A stretch of DNA of 64,000 nucleotides, from contig JBAIZL010000001.1 of NCBI GenBank assembly GCA_036971475.1, positions 103,131,850-103,195,849 of the forward strand, read 5' to 3'. This DNA comes from Prosapia bicincta (taxonomy: Eukaryota; Arthropoda; Insecta; Hemiptera; Cercopidae). Both the position numbers and the translations under genes were made by a program. Below the pieces are notes generated by a model. The model worked only from the letters and a program-made list of their open reading frames with translations. It was not told the origin of the DNA and did not search any database. Position 1 is the first letter of the stretch. Every line of letters begins with the position of its first letter. This document shows positions 40,148-53,105 of this stretch, one piece after another.

Positions 40148-42000
40148 TTATTAACTCAGCAATGGATTGATCTGACACCCATTGGAGCTCTCTCCTTTCT
40201 TGCCTGGGACGTTTTTAGACGTCTCAGGCTTACATTTCTCAGATTCCATATCCACCCGTTCAGGGATGGAATCTGAGGAAGTTTTGGGTTTAGGAGGTTT
40301 AGTTTTTACATTCCCTCCTTTGTTAGCATTTTGTTTAATACCCGGTAACGACGGTGGCGATGTGGTCTGACGTAACACTGGTTTACGTGGTTTCGATTTT
40401 TCCAACGTCTTCTGCACAGAAGGTTTATTACCCGTTGATAATATCTTCTTCTCAGAAACACAAGGCTCACTTAGTGATTTATTTCGTGCTCCAATCCCCC
40501 CAATGGAAGGGATAGGTACACGAGGCAAAACACTATCCGTTGCTGCAGGTTGTGCCAAATTTAGAGACGATCCATTTGTGACTAAGCACAAAAGGCGAGA
40601 CACTTGTTCAGTTAGAGCTTCAATCTTCTTGGACAGCTCAGCACAGTTGGTACAAGACGATTTCGAAGCGGTCAGGGTAGCGGCATAAGTCTTACTGTCT
40701 GCCTTTGGCTGAGTGGATCTATAGAGTTTTTTGGCCTCTGGAAACGACAGCTTGTCTTTCGCCATGATGCCTAAGATAGCTTTCTCTTCCTTGAAAGTAG
40801 GACAGTTGTAGGATCGCGCTGGGTGGTCACCACCACAGTTGGCGCATTTCGGAGAATTAACACATTCCTTGTCATCATGGCCTTCAACGCTACATATGCC
40901 GCATACGTTCTGCTTCGAACACGTAGAGCTGATATGCCCAAATCGCTGGCACTTGAAGCAGCTCCTAGGGTTAGCCACGTATGGTCTCACTGAGATCCTT
41001 TGGTAACCTGCATGCAAGTATTCGGGTATTTCCGGCTTTCCAAAGGTTACGATAAAAGACGCTGTTGCTACTTTTTCTCCTTTGTCCATTTTCATTATGG
41101 GGATAACCTCCGTAACTAACTGAGAAGACAGTTCGGACTTAATTTCTTCGATTGGAAGGTGCATTAAATCCCTACATGTGATGACCCCCTTTGAGTAATT
41201 CAAGGATCTGTGGGGAGCCACAGATACCATGACCTGGTCAAAGAAGGAGGTCATTTTTGATAGAGAACGGGTTTGTCTATCGGTGGAAGTCGCAACTAAC
41301 AATGTTCCGTTTCTAAGTTTCTTAATAGAGGCTACTGGGCCTCCAGCACAAGCAGTAATAGCCTTGTTAATCAGGAAAGGAGAAACTTTGGAAAGATCTT
41401 TCCCTTCTTCGGCACTAGAAAAAACTAAATACTTTGCTGATGGCAATGTCTGCGACGTTGCCACCATCAACTTTTTGCTCAAATCTTGACTATCGTCAGG
41501 AGAATCCTGGCGTGTCCTCTTCAGACTAGTCATATTCGACGTGGTTTTGGAATCCATAAATATTTTTTGCCAGCCATCGTGTCAAGCGTTACGGGCGAGA
41601 CTATAGGAACGGGTACACCCTTGGATCACATTAAGATCATTTCCAACCCTCAGAACTCTGAGGCCTATAGCTTTTCTCCTTAGCTCGACTGGATGGGCAT
41701 CAGTCGAGAACTCGTAATACTGTGCACAGGCTCCGACACCCATGCACCGCGGACACTCCCTGACCAAGGACCGAAGCGGCTGGTAGACCAGAAACCGCGC
41801 TTACGTCTTCGGCAGAGCAAGCTCACATCAGCGTCCCAGACCAGAGTTTGTCACGCTCTGGACTTTTCAGCACTCCCAACGCGCAACGGTTCTGACCAGT
41901 CAAAATTCCCTAAGCGAAGATGTAAGGCTAGGGTACCGCGAGGGACGCCAAATCCCTCGTAGGTGCGGCTAGTCCGCACCCCCCTGCGGGAATTCCGGAT
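37258..42000 (-). mobile_element. Jockey-clade non-LTR retrotransposon, 3'-truncated
   Basis: Minus-strand LINE: GC-rich 5' region 41558-42000, ORF1 (41557-40151), ORF2 (40147-37255). ORF2 ends where an RNase H domain would normally begin and the DNA switches to block C. No 3' UTR, poly-A or target duplication is visible, so the 3' part was lost by deletion or recombination. GC content stands out against the surroundings. Confidence 0.9.
40151..41557 (-). CDS. Jockey-type ORF1 (gag-like, zinc knuckles)
   Basis: 468 codons, ATG 41557, apparently intact. The N-terminal half carries an RRM-like region (KYLVFSSAEEGKDLS, IKKLRNGTLLVATS, SFIVTFGKPEIPEY). About residues 205-260 contain three CCHC-type knuckles: CFKCQRFGHISSTC, CGICSVEGHDDKEC, CANCGGDHPARSYNC. 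A helical KEEKAILGIMAKDKLSFPEA follows, with a coiled stretch (ELSKKIEALTEQVSRL) and a basic, proline-rich tail. It binds element RNA and acts as chaperone in the RNP. ORF2 starts directly after it. Confidence 0.9.
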   Translation of the reverse strand: MDSKTTSNMTSLKRTRQDSPDDSQDLSKKLMVATSQTLPSAKYLVFSSAEEGKDLSKVSPFLINKAITACAGGPVASIKKLRNGTLLVATSTDRQTRSLSKMTSFFDQVMVSVAPHRSLNYSKGVITCRDLMHLPIEEIKSELSSQLVTEVIPIMKMDKGEKVATASFIVTFGKPEIPEYLHAGYQRISVRPYVANPRSCFKCQRFGHISSTCSKQNVCGICSVEGHDDKECVNSPKCANCGGDHPARSYNCPTFKEEKAILGIMAKDKLSFPEAKKLYRSTQPKADSKTYAATLTASKSSCTNCAELSKKIEALTEQVSRLLCLVTNGSSLNLAQPAATDSVLPRVPIPSIGGIGARNKSLSEPCVSEKKILSTGNKPSVQKTLEKSKPRKPVLRQTTSPPSLPGIKQNANKGGNVKTKPPKPKTSSDSIPERVDMESEKCKPETSKNVPGKKGESSNGCQINPLLS

Positions 42001-42497
42001 AAATCTGAGAAATGATGCGTACAAATTGGATGCAAGAAAGATACATTCAAAATAATTCAATGAACGATGATAATACAAGAAATAAAAACTACCAAACAGT
42101 TCAAATAACGTGGAATTAGCTGTCTATTCACATTCAAAATATATGTCTACATAAACTAGTGGTCAAGAACACATTTAGCCATGGCTTAGTATAGCCGTAG
42201 TGAAGCATGACTGTATACGTACAGTGTTTGTGTTAATTGCAAGTTTAGGTTATTTCAGCTGGAATAATGCCAAGACTACGGGAAGCATTAGTTTTCTGCT
42301 CTTATTGTGCCGGCATATAACATACTTGGCCCGGTCATTAGAACAGTCGTGGTTTCATCTAAAGAGGGCATGAATTCCCTGAGTGGCTTATCCACTAATA
42401 CATTCTCCGAAGGAAAAAAAAGTGTTAATAGAACATTTGTGTATTAGTTACGAATTGATGGAAAATTCCATTTACATATAATATTTTAAATAACCAT
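42001..42497. other. Spacer, no gene seen
   Basis: Between the two LINE remnants; no motifs recognised. Confidence 0.5.
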
Positions 42498-43150
42498 ATG
42501 AAACACGATATTAGTCATATGATAAGAAAACTACCGGAGGAATATGAGGCAGCAGGCTCAACAACGAACATTCTAAAATTTGATTATCTAATAGTAGGCA
42601 AAGACGAGATTTGGGACTGTAGCTTAGAAAACACTGTAATCAAGAGGGTACCAACCTCCAAATATCTAAGGGCGATTTTTAATAAGAACTGCGATAGTGA
42701 GGATGAAACCAGGGGACGACTAAACAAAGGCAGATCAGTAAAACTAACTTTAAACACTACAGTTCAGAGGTATGGGATGTTACGAATGCTAACAATAACA
42801 AACTCATGACGATGGAAATGGACTACTTAAGACGACTCTACGTTGAATCGAGACTTGAAAGGGTCAGAAATAGGCAAATACGTAACGAAATGAAAATGGA
42901 TAAAAGTATAAGGGAGGAGATAGAAAGAAGACAACTAAAATGGTTTGGACACGTAAAGACGACGGCAGAAGGTGGCCTCCAAAGGTAATAGAGTAGATTC
43001 AACCTGAGAAAAGAAAGAGACGACGGCCACGAAGAAGTTGGCGTGATGACCGGACGAAACCTAAAAGAGGCCTAATCTATGCCAAAAGAAATTGGAATTT
43101 GAAGTGGAGAAGTGGCAACAGCTGTAACAGATCCGTTATAAAAAAATAAG
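42498..43150 (+). pseudogene. C-terminal fragment of a second non-LTR reverse transcriptase
   Basis: Translations give VIKRVPTSKYLRAIFNKN, DETRGRLNKGR and, in another frame, MEMDYLRRLYVESRLERV, RQLKWFGHV and further on RRRPRRSW. This succession is the thumb and C-terminal tail of common insect LINE ORF2 proteins, which usually lack RNase H. Frame changes occur near 42800 and 42990. Catalytic RT motifs are absent (5'-truncated). Confidence 0.85.
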
Positions 43151-43639
43151 TACATAATCTCACCCACCCTTCTGTATGGACCCTGTAGAGAGCAGATCTT
43201 CTTCAGATATCTAATACACTTCCTTGTAGGAAGAGGGATAAGCAAGGACCTATGAAATAAGGCAGTACTACGAACAGGGCAATGTTCCTTTAGGAAAGGG
43301 GAAAAATGGTGCGTTGTCAGGTTAGGTTCACTCATACGTAGCCTTGCTTTCCGCCAGAATAAAGAGGTACCGACTACCGCTACACAGGGTTTTAACGGAG
43401 TTTTTGTCCTAAATATTCTTCAAAATGGCTGTTATTTATACCATTTATATAAAAATTAAAATTAACACATTTTCATTGAAAATTGTTAATAAGTAATAAA
43501 GTAATACATTTTTCAATTGGATGAATTTGAATTTAAATATTGTGCTTTGGTAAACTACAATTTTATGATTCATATAAGTAACGATGTCTTGAATTTTTAC
43601 TCTCCAAATGTAAAATAACTAGTTATATTGTTTAGGTAT
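43151..43639. other. Spacer, no gene seen
   Basis: May include the 3' UTR of the LINE fragment. No other feature recognised. Confidence 0.5.
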
Positions 43640-45190
43640 ACTAGAATTTATGAATTTTGCTAATCATAATCACTTCCACATTCATTTTGTAGTTGTATAC
43701 GTGATTTCTTAAATTTCGTTCTTCAATCGTACAATATTTAGCTGGCTTGCTTTCGTAAAGTGTAATTTATATATTAATAAAATCGCACTTTAAATCAGAA
43801 GAGTGATCTGTAATGAGCAGCAGAGTTCGATTTTCAGAGGCTACTTCCAATTTTTAAAACACTCATAATTTTTGCTGTATTGGATAGGAAAATAGTAGCA
43901 TTATTTATCTTGAAATTTTGCCAATCATAATCACTTCCAGATTCACTTTATAGTTGTATAGGTGACATCTTAAATTTCGTTCTTCAATCGTACAATATTT
44001 AGCTGGCTTGCTTTAGTAAACTGTAATTTATATATTAATAATATCGTAGTTTAAATCAGAAGGGTGATCTGTAATGAGTAGCAGATTAAGAAATTTCAGA
44101 GGCTACTTCCAATTTTAAATACACTTACAATTTTTGCAGTATTGGATAGGAGAATAAGTCGCATTATATATCTCGAAATTTTGCCAATTATAATCACTTA
44201 AAGATTCATTTTTTAAATGTATACGTAATTTCTTAAATTTCGTTCTTCAATCGTACAATATTTAGCTGGCTTGCTTTGGTAAAGTGTAATTTATATATTA
44301 ATAATATCGTAGTTTAAATCAGAAGAGTGATCTGTAATGGGCAGCAGAGTTCAATTTTCAGAGGCTACTTCCAATTTTTAAAACACTCATAATTTTTGCT
44401 GTATTGGATAGGAAAATAAGTAGCATTACATATCGTGAAATTTTGCCAATCATAATCACTTCCAGATTCACTTTATGGTTGTATAGGTGACATCTTAAAT
44501 TTCGTTCTTCAATCGTATAATATTTAGCTGCCTTGCTTTGGTAAACTGTAATTTATATATTAATAATATCGTAGTTTAAATCAGAAGACTGATCTGTAAT
44601 GGGCAGCAGAGTTCAATTTTCAGAGGCTACTTCCAATTTTTAAAACACTCATAATTTTTGCTGTATTGGATAGGAAAATAAGTAGCATTACATATCTTGA
44701 AATTTTGCCAATCATAATCACTTCCAGATTCACTTTATGGTTGTATAGGTGACATCTTAAATTTCGTTCTTCAATCGTATAATATTTAGCTGCCTTGCTT
44801 TGGTAAACTGTAATTTATTTATTAATAATATCGTAGTTTAAATCAGAAGGGTGATCTGTAATGAGCAGCAGAGTTCGATTTTCAGAGGCTACTTCCAATT
44901 TTTAAAACACTCATAATTTTTGCTGTATTGGATAGGAAAATAGTAGCATTATTTATCTTGAAATTTTGCCAATCATAATCACTTCCAGATTCACTTTATA
45001 GTTGTATAGGTGACATCTTAAATTTCGTTCTTCAATCGTACAATATTTAGCTGGCTTGCTTTGGTAAACTGGAATTTATATATTAATAAAATCGCACTTT
45101 AATCCAGAAGAGTGATCTGTAATGAGCAGCAGAGTAAGAAGTTTCCGAGGCTACTTCCAATTTTAAATGCACTCACAATTTTTGCTGTAA
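43640..45190. repeat. ~262-bp satellite array, about six copies
   Basis: Unit start GAAATTTTGCCAATCATAAT recurs at about 43648 (variant), 43912, 44175, 44437, 44699 and 44960, a steady 261-264 bp step. Each unit contains TTAAATTTCGTTCTTCAATC, GATCTGTAATGRGCAGCAGA and CAGAGGCTACTTCCAATTTT. Adjacent units alternate slightly in sequence. Confidence 0.95.
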
Positions 45191-45229
45191 AGAAGACAGT
45201 TATGATTTCATGTTATATTTTTAGGAACG

Positions 45230-45906
45230 TGCCTAGGTCTTGCATCTCATGTTTTATTGGAGTTGGAAAATCAGTTTATTTATCTTCGAATTATGCTGGT
45301 GTAAAATGTAAGATATACTGTTAAAATTCACTGTGTACTGATAAACATCACTGACCACCTTACTGTTAAAATTCACTATGTACTGCTAAACATCACTGTC
45401 CACTTTACTGTTAAAATTCTCTATGTACTGTTAAACATCACTGTCCACCTTACTGTTAAAATTCACTATGTACTGCTAAACATCACTGTCCACCTTACTG
45501 TTAAAATTCACTATGTACTGCTAAACATCACTGTCCTCCTTACTGTTGAAATTCACTATGTACTGCTAAACATCACTGTCCACCTTACTGTTAAAATTCA
45601 CTATGTACTGCTAAACATCACTGTCCACCTTACTGTTGAAATTCACTATGTACTGCTAAACATCACTGACCACCTTACTGTTAAAATTCACTATGTACTG
45701 CTAAACATCACTGTCCACCTTACTGTTAAAATACACTGTATACTGTTAAACATCACTGAGCACCATACTGTTAAAATTCACTATGTACTGCTAAACATCA
45801 CTGACCACCTTACTGTTAAAATTCACTGTGTACTGTTAAACTGTTCTGATTTTATTTATTTAATGTACATTTAGATGTCATTTTTAGTTAATGCAAGACC
45901 TAGGCA
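45230..45906. repeat. 16-bp inverted repeats flanking the 45-bp array
   Basis: TGCCTAGGTCTTGCAT at 45230-45245 and its exact complement at 45891-45906 bracket the minisatellite. They could be ends of a small MITE-like element that captured or spawned the array. Confidence 0.6.
45318..45842. repeat. 45-bp minisatellite, about 11.5 copies
   Basis: Unit TTACTGTTAAAATTCACTAT followed by GTACTGCTAAACATCACTGT and CCACC, with few substitutions. The two halves resemble each other, suggesting an older ~22-bp origin. Confidence 0.96.
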
Positions 45907-46104
45907 TGAATTTTGTTAGCTGATACAAATAAGAACCTTTACGTGAAAATTTTTAAGCCGAAATAATGGCCGTTGCTAAGCAATCCCATATACAACAATT
46001 ATCAACTATTACTTTTATTGGGCGTTTTACTGCATTTTTTCTACTACGCTTTTTTTATTTTAACCTGAATAGTTCGGCTCAAGTCAATAAGTCTAAACAA
46101 TTCA
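45907..46104. other. Spacer, no gene seen
   Basis: Non-coding DNA between the array and block C. Confidence 0.4.
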
Positions 46105-49100
46105 AATATTTCGAAAATAAATTATGGCGATGTATTATATTTTAAATTCTGAATCGATTGAAATATTTTTTTTATTTCGGAAATGAATTTTAAAAAGTTG
46201 ATTTTTCTGCACGCAAGCGAGTTCTTGTCGTTTTAGAACCTACTACTGAGGTCACGGCTGCACTATTTATATAAAATGAAAGCGAGGTCTAATGAAATGT
46301 TTGATATCCACTACTGAGGTCTTTTACTAATAAATTTGTAAAAGATTTTTTGTGTTCATGAAATCTTTATATAATTGTAGGCCTAATGTTAATGAATTAT
46401 TTTTGAATTAATAAAATTTGGTAGTAAAACTAGAATTTGTTTTTAAAACAAGACTGTTTTACAACACATGTAATGTGAAAGGTACTTTATTAAATGGATT
46501 AACCTATATTTTTCTTTACGAAACTAACAGGATAATTAGAGTTTGGATTGTATGTAATTATATAAAATGCTCTTGAATATACAAATATATTTTAAAATAT
46601 ACATAAATATTCGATCACTTTAAATGTTTTTCATTTTTAAGCCTAATAAAAGTTATATAATAACGGTTTTTAAATTATTTTCATATTTTATTTAACTAAA
46701 TAAAACAGAAATATACTGTAAAATATTTTATTATAATACAATATAATTTTTAATATTAAAAAATAGATATTGTAATTAATATTAGCCTATTAGCATGTTT
46801 CAATAAATTGGGAATCTTGGCTTAAGTTTTTTGAATTTAAAAATTCCTAATTAATGTTGGAATATAAATTCAAGTATTTTATTTGTTTTTACTGTTAATT
46901 TAAATAGTAGTAAATAGTACACATTAAACTTTACAACTGGGCTAAATTTAAATATGTTTAAAGCGCTACTTTTACTCCCGTAAAAATTGTTTGAAATAAT
47001 TTTGCAATTTTTTATAGTATGTAACAGATTTAATAAAAAAAGCTTTATAAATCTTTCTGTTTGTACAATTTGAATAAAGACCTCTGTTGACCGGATAATG
47101 AACTGCCTAGGACCTCGGTTGTATGTTAAGAAAATTTCGAGTCCTCGCTATGCTGTTGTTGTACCGTACACATTTTAACATTATGAAACACATTTAAAAA
47201 ATTTAAGAGATAACAACTACTATTAAAATAATGTTTCACAGCATCATTTGAAGAACTATTTTGTGTACGATTTCATAAGAATGGTTAAAAATCTTTCTGT
47301 TTGCACAATTTAAATAAAGACCTCTGTTGACCGGATAATGAACTACCTAGACCTCGGTTGTATGTTAACAAAATGTTGAGTCCTAGCTAGGCCGTTATTT
47401 AAGACGTTACAACTAATATTAAAATAATGTTTCACAGCATTATTTGTATTCTATTTTATATACTCTATTGGTTCTAATATGTGTTTTGTTTTCGTTATAT
47501 AACTGTACTGGCATTTATTTAAAACATAACAAGCAAACTTTATTTTATATTAGTTTAAATCTAAATTACAGTACTTTGTTAATGATTGCCGTGTATTAAT
47601 AAATTAGACAACGGTTAGTATGTGAAATTGATTTAGGATTTAAGAGCTTTTGTTGAAATAGGATTTTTAAATGCTGATACCTTGTAGCGAAATCTTGTAC
47701 TTTTAATGCCGAATATGGAGGTTTATACATTTATACCAATGGGTCCTGACGAAATGACAATTATCGGTTACAAATACAAATGTCTTTTTTCATACAATAT
47801 CAATCCGTTCTATGTATATATACTATTTCCGGGGATATATCCGTATATTACAAGAGCATTTTTCTTATATTGATAAGTTACTGTTACCTATATTCTTTCG
47901 ATGTCATACACGTCGTCCCTAGTACTGTTCATTAAAACCCTATAATATTATAGCACTTTGAGAACAAGGTAGTTATTTAATCAAAGTGGTTTAGGAAACG
48001 CACTGTTCACTAAACACTTCACTTTATATTCACACTAATCGTTAGTTCACTTGTTAGACACGGACCTGGAAGGCACATTTTCACAAATAACTCTTTCAAA
48101 CTAACCTGTTCTTGTCTCAACTCCTACTAAAAATATTTTTGGCTTACGGAAAAACCCATGTTCAACCTTAGTGTAATCTTTACCTGGATTCTCTGCCTTT
48201 GTCATGTACAAGAAACCTCCCTCTCTTGTACATCATAAATTATTTGAACAAATATATTCAAGGCCTTGTTTCTCTTTACATAACTTAAACCTACTATTCT
48301 AAATTCCAATTATTTAATTTTAACGTCTATCACAATGCTGATGTTTTTATTAATGGCTGTGTCGACACTACACTAGATTACAAAACAAATTTTTCATTGT
48401 TGAGCTCCTATTTTGGAAACATATATTTTAGTATCTCTTTACTTTTATATAGTCTTGAATATATTATATAGACTACTTGTAAACTTTGCTAGTACAAGTT
48501 TTATAACGATGGAGTCCTGAATATACTCAATATTTCAATCCTGAAATATTAAACTCTTATTTCAGAGTTTATAAGGTCAACAAAAATAAGTTTTATGTTG
48601 AAAGTAATAGACCTATTGCTGTATGTAGTTTGATTATTACATATATTGCATATTGTTCACATTAAAAGCAATACGTCTCCTGCAATAGCTTAGTTTAACT
48701 ACAATTACTCATTATGCATCTAAAGTTCAAATTTCATTAGAAGTTTGTTTAAGATCTGAATCAAATACCGCTTAATGGATAATATCAAATCGTTTTTATT
48801 TTGTACAGATTAAAATTATTTTATTTTATAGGCATGTAGAAATGTGAATTTTATTATTTTTTTAAATGTTCAGTTTGATAAACCTAGATATATGTTACTC
48901 ATAAGTTACTGTACATTATTATAAGCATTACACTAGATATTGCATTATTGAGCTATTTATTTTTAAAATATTAAGTCACTGCTAATCATTCAAGTTAGAG
49001 TTTTAGATTGTGAGGTTAATGTCTTTGGGTTAGGCTACACTAAATCAATAACATTTCGTTTAGTTACAGTTTTATGAATAAACCATCGTAGTAGTTTAGT

Positions 49101-49105
49101 AACTA
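46105..49105. repeat. Dispersed repeat block C, copy 2 (longest)
   Basis: Longest copy, about 3 kb. It has an internal ~233-bp tandem step (GACCTCTGTTGACCGGATAA at 47081 and 47314), which copy 3 shares in its own form. No coding potential. Confidence 0.88.
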
Positions 49106-49944
49106 GAGGATTTCGACGAGCGAGCTGTTCAAGTTTCACGACTCAAACATTTTGAATAGGGCCTATATTTCATTATCATCAGATTGAACCGCATATTCGA
49201 CATAAATTGTCGTACCGAATGTATCCAGGGCGTCGTGAAGAAGTAACTTACATTGATAACCAAAATTCTATTTTAGTTTAAGGAACGATTTTAAGTACCA
49301 AAATATTAAAATGCACTGATACACAGTGATCCTTTGTTACTCACTGGGGATACTTTCCCCGAACTTACCGCAACTAGAGAATCCGCGAATGCTGAAACCA
49401 ACTGTACATGGAAAGGGGATAGTTACGTTCCACATCTAAACTTTTAACATCGATTACAGCTATACTGTACTTCCGTCTGTAATCTTCCGTCAAATCGTGG
49501 TTCGCTCTTTTTCAAAAGATTGTCGACATCTTCACGGTTAATTTCACAGTTAGGCTTTTAGTCTGTGGTCAACCTTATTTAGATCCTGTACTATTTTTGG
49601 TTTACAAAAGAGACAGATGTTGGCCACTGCTTCTACACTGTGCCTGGGTTGCTTTGTCCTCGCCAAGTGCAAACCGTTTGTTTGGAAAATTCTACAAAGG
49701 CTCTCAATACATATCTCACACGCTATACTTGGCTATTCTTATTTACAATTACATATTTTTCGCACAAAGGGGAACATCGCGGGGAATCTTTGTATCTTTT
49801 GAACTATAAAAGATATAATTACAAAAAATTGTTTTTAAACTCACGAAAATAGAAACGGTCGAACTGGGCCCACGTTCAAATTATCCCTAGGCGGACTACG
49901 TCAAACCTCAAAGAATCGGGGTTGAATTGGGCCCCTCTCCAATT
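49106..49944. other. Unique-looking spacer between block C copies
   Basis: No domain in the three overlapping short ORFs at 49597-49852. Moderately GC-rich at 49850-49950. Confidence 0.5.
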
Positions 49945-51930
49945 GGATTCCTCGCTAGGCCGTTGCTGTACCGCACACATTTTAGCAATAAGAAACACAT
50001 TTAAAAAATTTAAGAGGTAACAACTACTATTAAAATAATGTTTCACAGCATCATTTGAAGAACTATTTCATAAGAATGGTTAAAAATCTTTTTGTTTGTA
50101 CAATTTAAATAAAGACCTCTATTGACCGGATAATGAACTAGCTAGGACCTCCGTTGTATGTTAAGAAAATGTTGAGTCCTCGCTAGGCCGTTACTGTACC
50201 GCACACATTTTAGCAATATGAAACACATTTAGAACTTTAGGAGATAACAACATCATTTAAAGAACTATTTTGTGTACGATTTCATAAGAATGTTTAAAAT
50301 CTTTCTGTTTGTGCAATTTAAATAAAGACCTCTGTTGACCGGATAATGTACTAAATAGATGTCGGTTGTATGTTAAGAAAATGTCGAGTCCTCGCTAGGC
50401 CGTTGCTGTACCGTACACATTTTAGCAATATGAAGCGCATTTAGAAAATTTAAGACGTTACAACTAATATTAAAATAATGTTTCACAGCATCATTTAAAG
50501 AACTATTTTGTGTACGATTTCATAAGAATTTTTAAAAATCTTTCTCTTAGGACTGCCTAGAATATCGGTTGGAGAGGTAGTTGAAAAAAGGTAGTAATTT
50601 GATCAAGGGGATTTGGGATACGCACTGTTCACAAAAAATAATCTTTTTTTAGATTCACACTAATTGTTAGATTAGTAATTAGACACTGGACGGCAAGGCA
50701 CGTTCTCACAACTAACTCTTTTTAACTGACTAGTATTCGTTAACATTCTCAACACTTACTAAAGATAATTTTGGCTAACGGAAAGAGCCTATTTAAAATC
50801 TCTTCCTGGATTCTCTGTCTTTTGTCATGTACAAGAAATAACCCTCTCTTATATTACTTAAATTATTTGAGCAAATACATTCAAGGCTTTATTTCTCTTC
50901 ACATAACTTAAGTGCTTAAACTACTATACTAATTTCCAAATATTTAATTTTAACGTATGTCAAAATGATGCTGTTGTTTTCTTACTGTGGTCGACACGTC
51001 ACTGAATTGCAAATCAATTTATCATTTTGAGCTCCTATTTTGAAGCACGTATTTTAGAGTTTCTTTACTCTTATATAGCATTAAATATATTATATAGACT
51101 ACTTGTAAACATTGCTAGTGCAAGTATAATAACGATGGAATCCTGAATACTGAATTTTAAATAATAGGATATTTAATATAAACTCCTTTTTTCAGAGTTT
51201 ATAATGTCAGCAAAAATCATTTTTATTGCTGAAAGCCATAGACTTATTGCAGTATAAGTTAGCTTAGTACATGTATTGCTTATTGCTCACATTAAAAGCT
51301 ATACGTCTCCTGCGTAGCTTAAAATTATTAAACCATTTCTCAATATGCATCTAAAGTTCAAATTTCATTAGAAATTTGGTTTTTATCAATCAAAAAACTA
51401 TATAATCGGTTATACTTTCCTTTTAACTTAGTTCCTATATTTTTTAAACACGGAGGAAAATTAATTTGTTTTTACTAGGCAAGCACATTAAGAAATATTC
51501 TTAAAACTATTAAAAAAGCTATATGAATTATCTGAGGCTTTTACAATTAATGATCGAATGAAATAATTATCAACTTGATTATAAGAAACGTGTAAACATA
51601 TTGAAATTGTAAAATAAATGATTACCACAATAAATGTAGTTTTGTTTCAAATACGATTTTTAATATTTTTAAATGTTCAGTTTGATAAAGATAGTAATTT
51701 GTTGCTCATAAGTTACAGTACATTATTATAATCAACAGTCTAGATATTACACATTATTGAACATATTTATTTAAAAAATGTTTAATTCATTGCTAATCAT
51801 TCAAGTTAAGAGTTTTAGATTGTAAGCTTAATATTTTTAGGCAAGGGTGCACTTTTCGTAAGGTAAGTCAATAACATTTCGTTCAGTTACAGTTTTCTGA
51901 TCAAACCACCGTATTAGTTTAGAAACTAAT
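49945..51930. repeat. Dispersed repeat block C, copy 3 (partial)
   Basis: Begins at TTCCTCGCTAGGCCGT and carries two more steps of the ~220-bp internal repeat (GACCGGATAATG at about 50123 and 50338), then the 3' part of block C. It lacks the first ~1 kb. Confidence 0.85.
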
Positions 51931-53105
51931 ACTGATAGTAATTATCTGATAAGAAATATGGAGTATTTTCCATTAGGAAGAAGTCTTATATAGTTGGGAA
52001 ATTTATAAAGTGTTGTAGCATGGAAAAATGATTTTATATAAACTCGGGAAGAGTTTTCATTTGTTTTGTTTTGGTATAAACAGAATAGGCTATACTTAAA
52101 AATTATGTGTTTTAATAGGTAATAATGACAGTTGAAAATAAATTGCAGTATAAGATGTATTAAGGTACAGTCCCTTTTCTTACCGACCTTTTACCCTGCC
52201 TTACCATGGCCCTTTCTCTTCTCAATTGTTAAGTCAGTAAGAAAGTAATGGTTTATCCATTGACTACGAACCTAGTTTCATAGACCTGTGCCTCAAGGAA
52301 TAAACCTCTCAGAGGAATCAACCCCTGAATTTTTTATAAAACCAATTAGCCTCCGATAAGCCCTGTTCAAGCTCCTTTTCGGGTAGTGGAATCTTTGAGA
52401 GACACTTGTGATTTAAAGACTATACCTGGATACCTAGTGAACTTATTTTATTTAGAATGAAAACACAGCTAACTGGAAAATATACCTTTTTATTTATTTG
52501 TTCCAAGGTTCAAATTAATTATTATTGTTTTTATTTAATTTAACAGGATTTTCTTGACTAATTACTTTTTCAAAATTTCATACAACTTGCCATTTAATTC
52601 AACATTATTATCTCATTCTATGTTTTTAAATTTTCTTATTATCATTAATTTTGTATATAATTTAAATTATCAAAGTTACCATAATTAATTTTGTATATAG
52701 TTTTGATTGTTACAGTTAAATTTAACATATTTTAAAATCTGATTCTTTTTCAAAAACTTAATATTACTATTTAATGCCTTTAGGCTAGGCCTTGAACAAT
52801 TAACTTCTTTAGAAATTATTCATTAGAAATTTATTTAGAAAAAGCCATATAAGATATACACCTTTATACTTAATCCATACATTCCCACAGCGATGGGAAT
52901 GGAAAGTCAATTTTGAATCTTTGTTACTTAAATTTGGGTAACCTAAGAGAGTTGACTAATCAGTCCCTTAGGTTATTCCCATCTTATTTAATTTTGAATT
53001 TAAGTTAATATAATTTGAAGTAAAATGTTATTTAAAAAGAATAATTAAATTGATTATATAACCTTGTACTGTAGAAATCTTTTATCTTCATTAATTTTGT
53101 CATCT
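51931..53105. other. Spacer, no gene seen
   Basis: AT-rich DNA; no coding potential or repeat recognised. Confidence 0.5.

Noticed and set aside
45318..45842. CRISPR-like regular repeats
   Set aside because: Units are contiguous with no spacers, and the DNA is eukaryotic.
49597..49852. Three overlapping plus-strand ORFs
   Set aside because: No domains; three open frames in the same DNA suggest chance.
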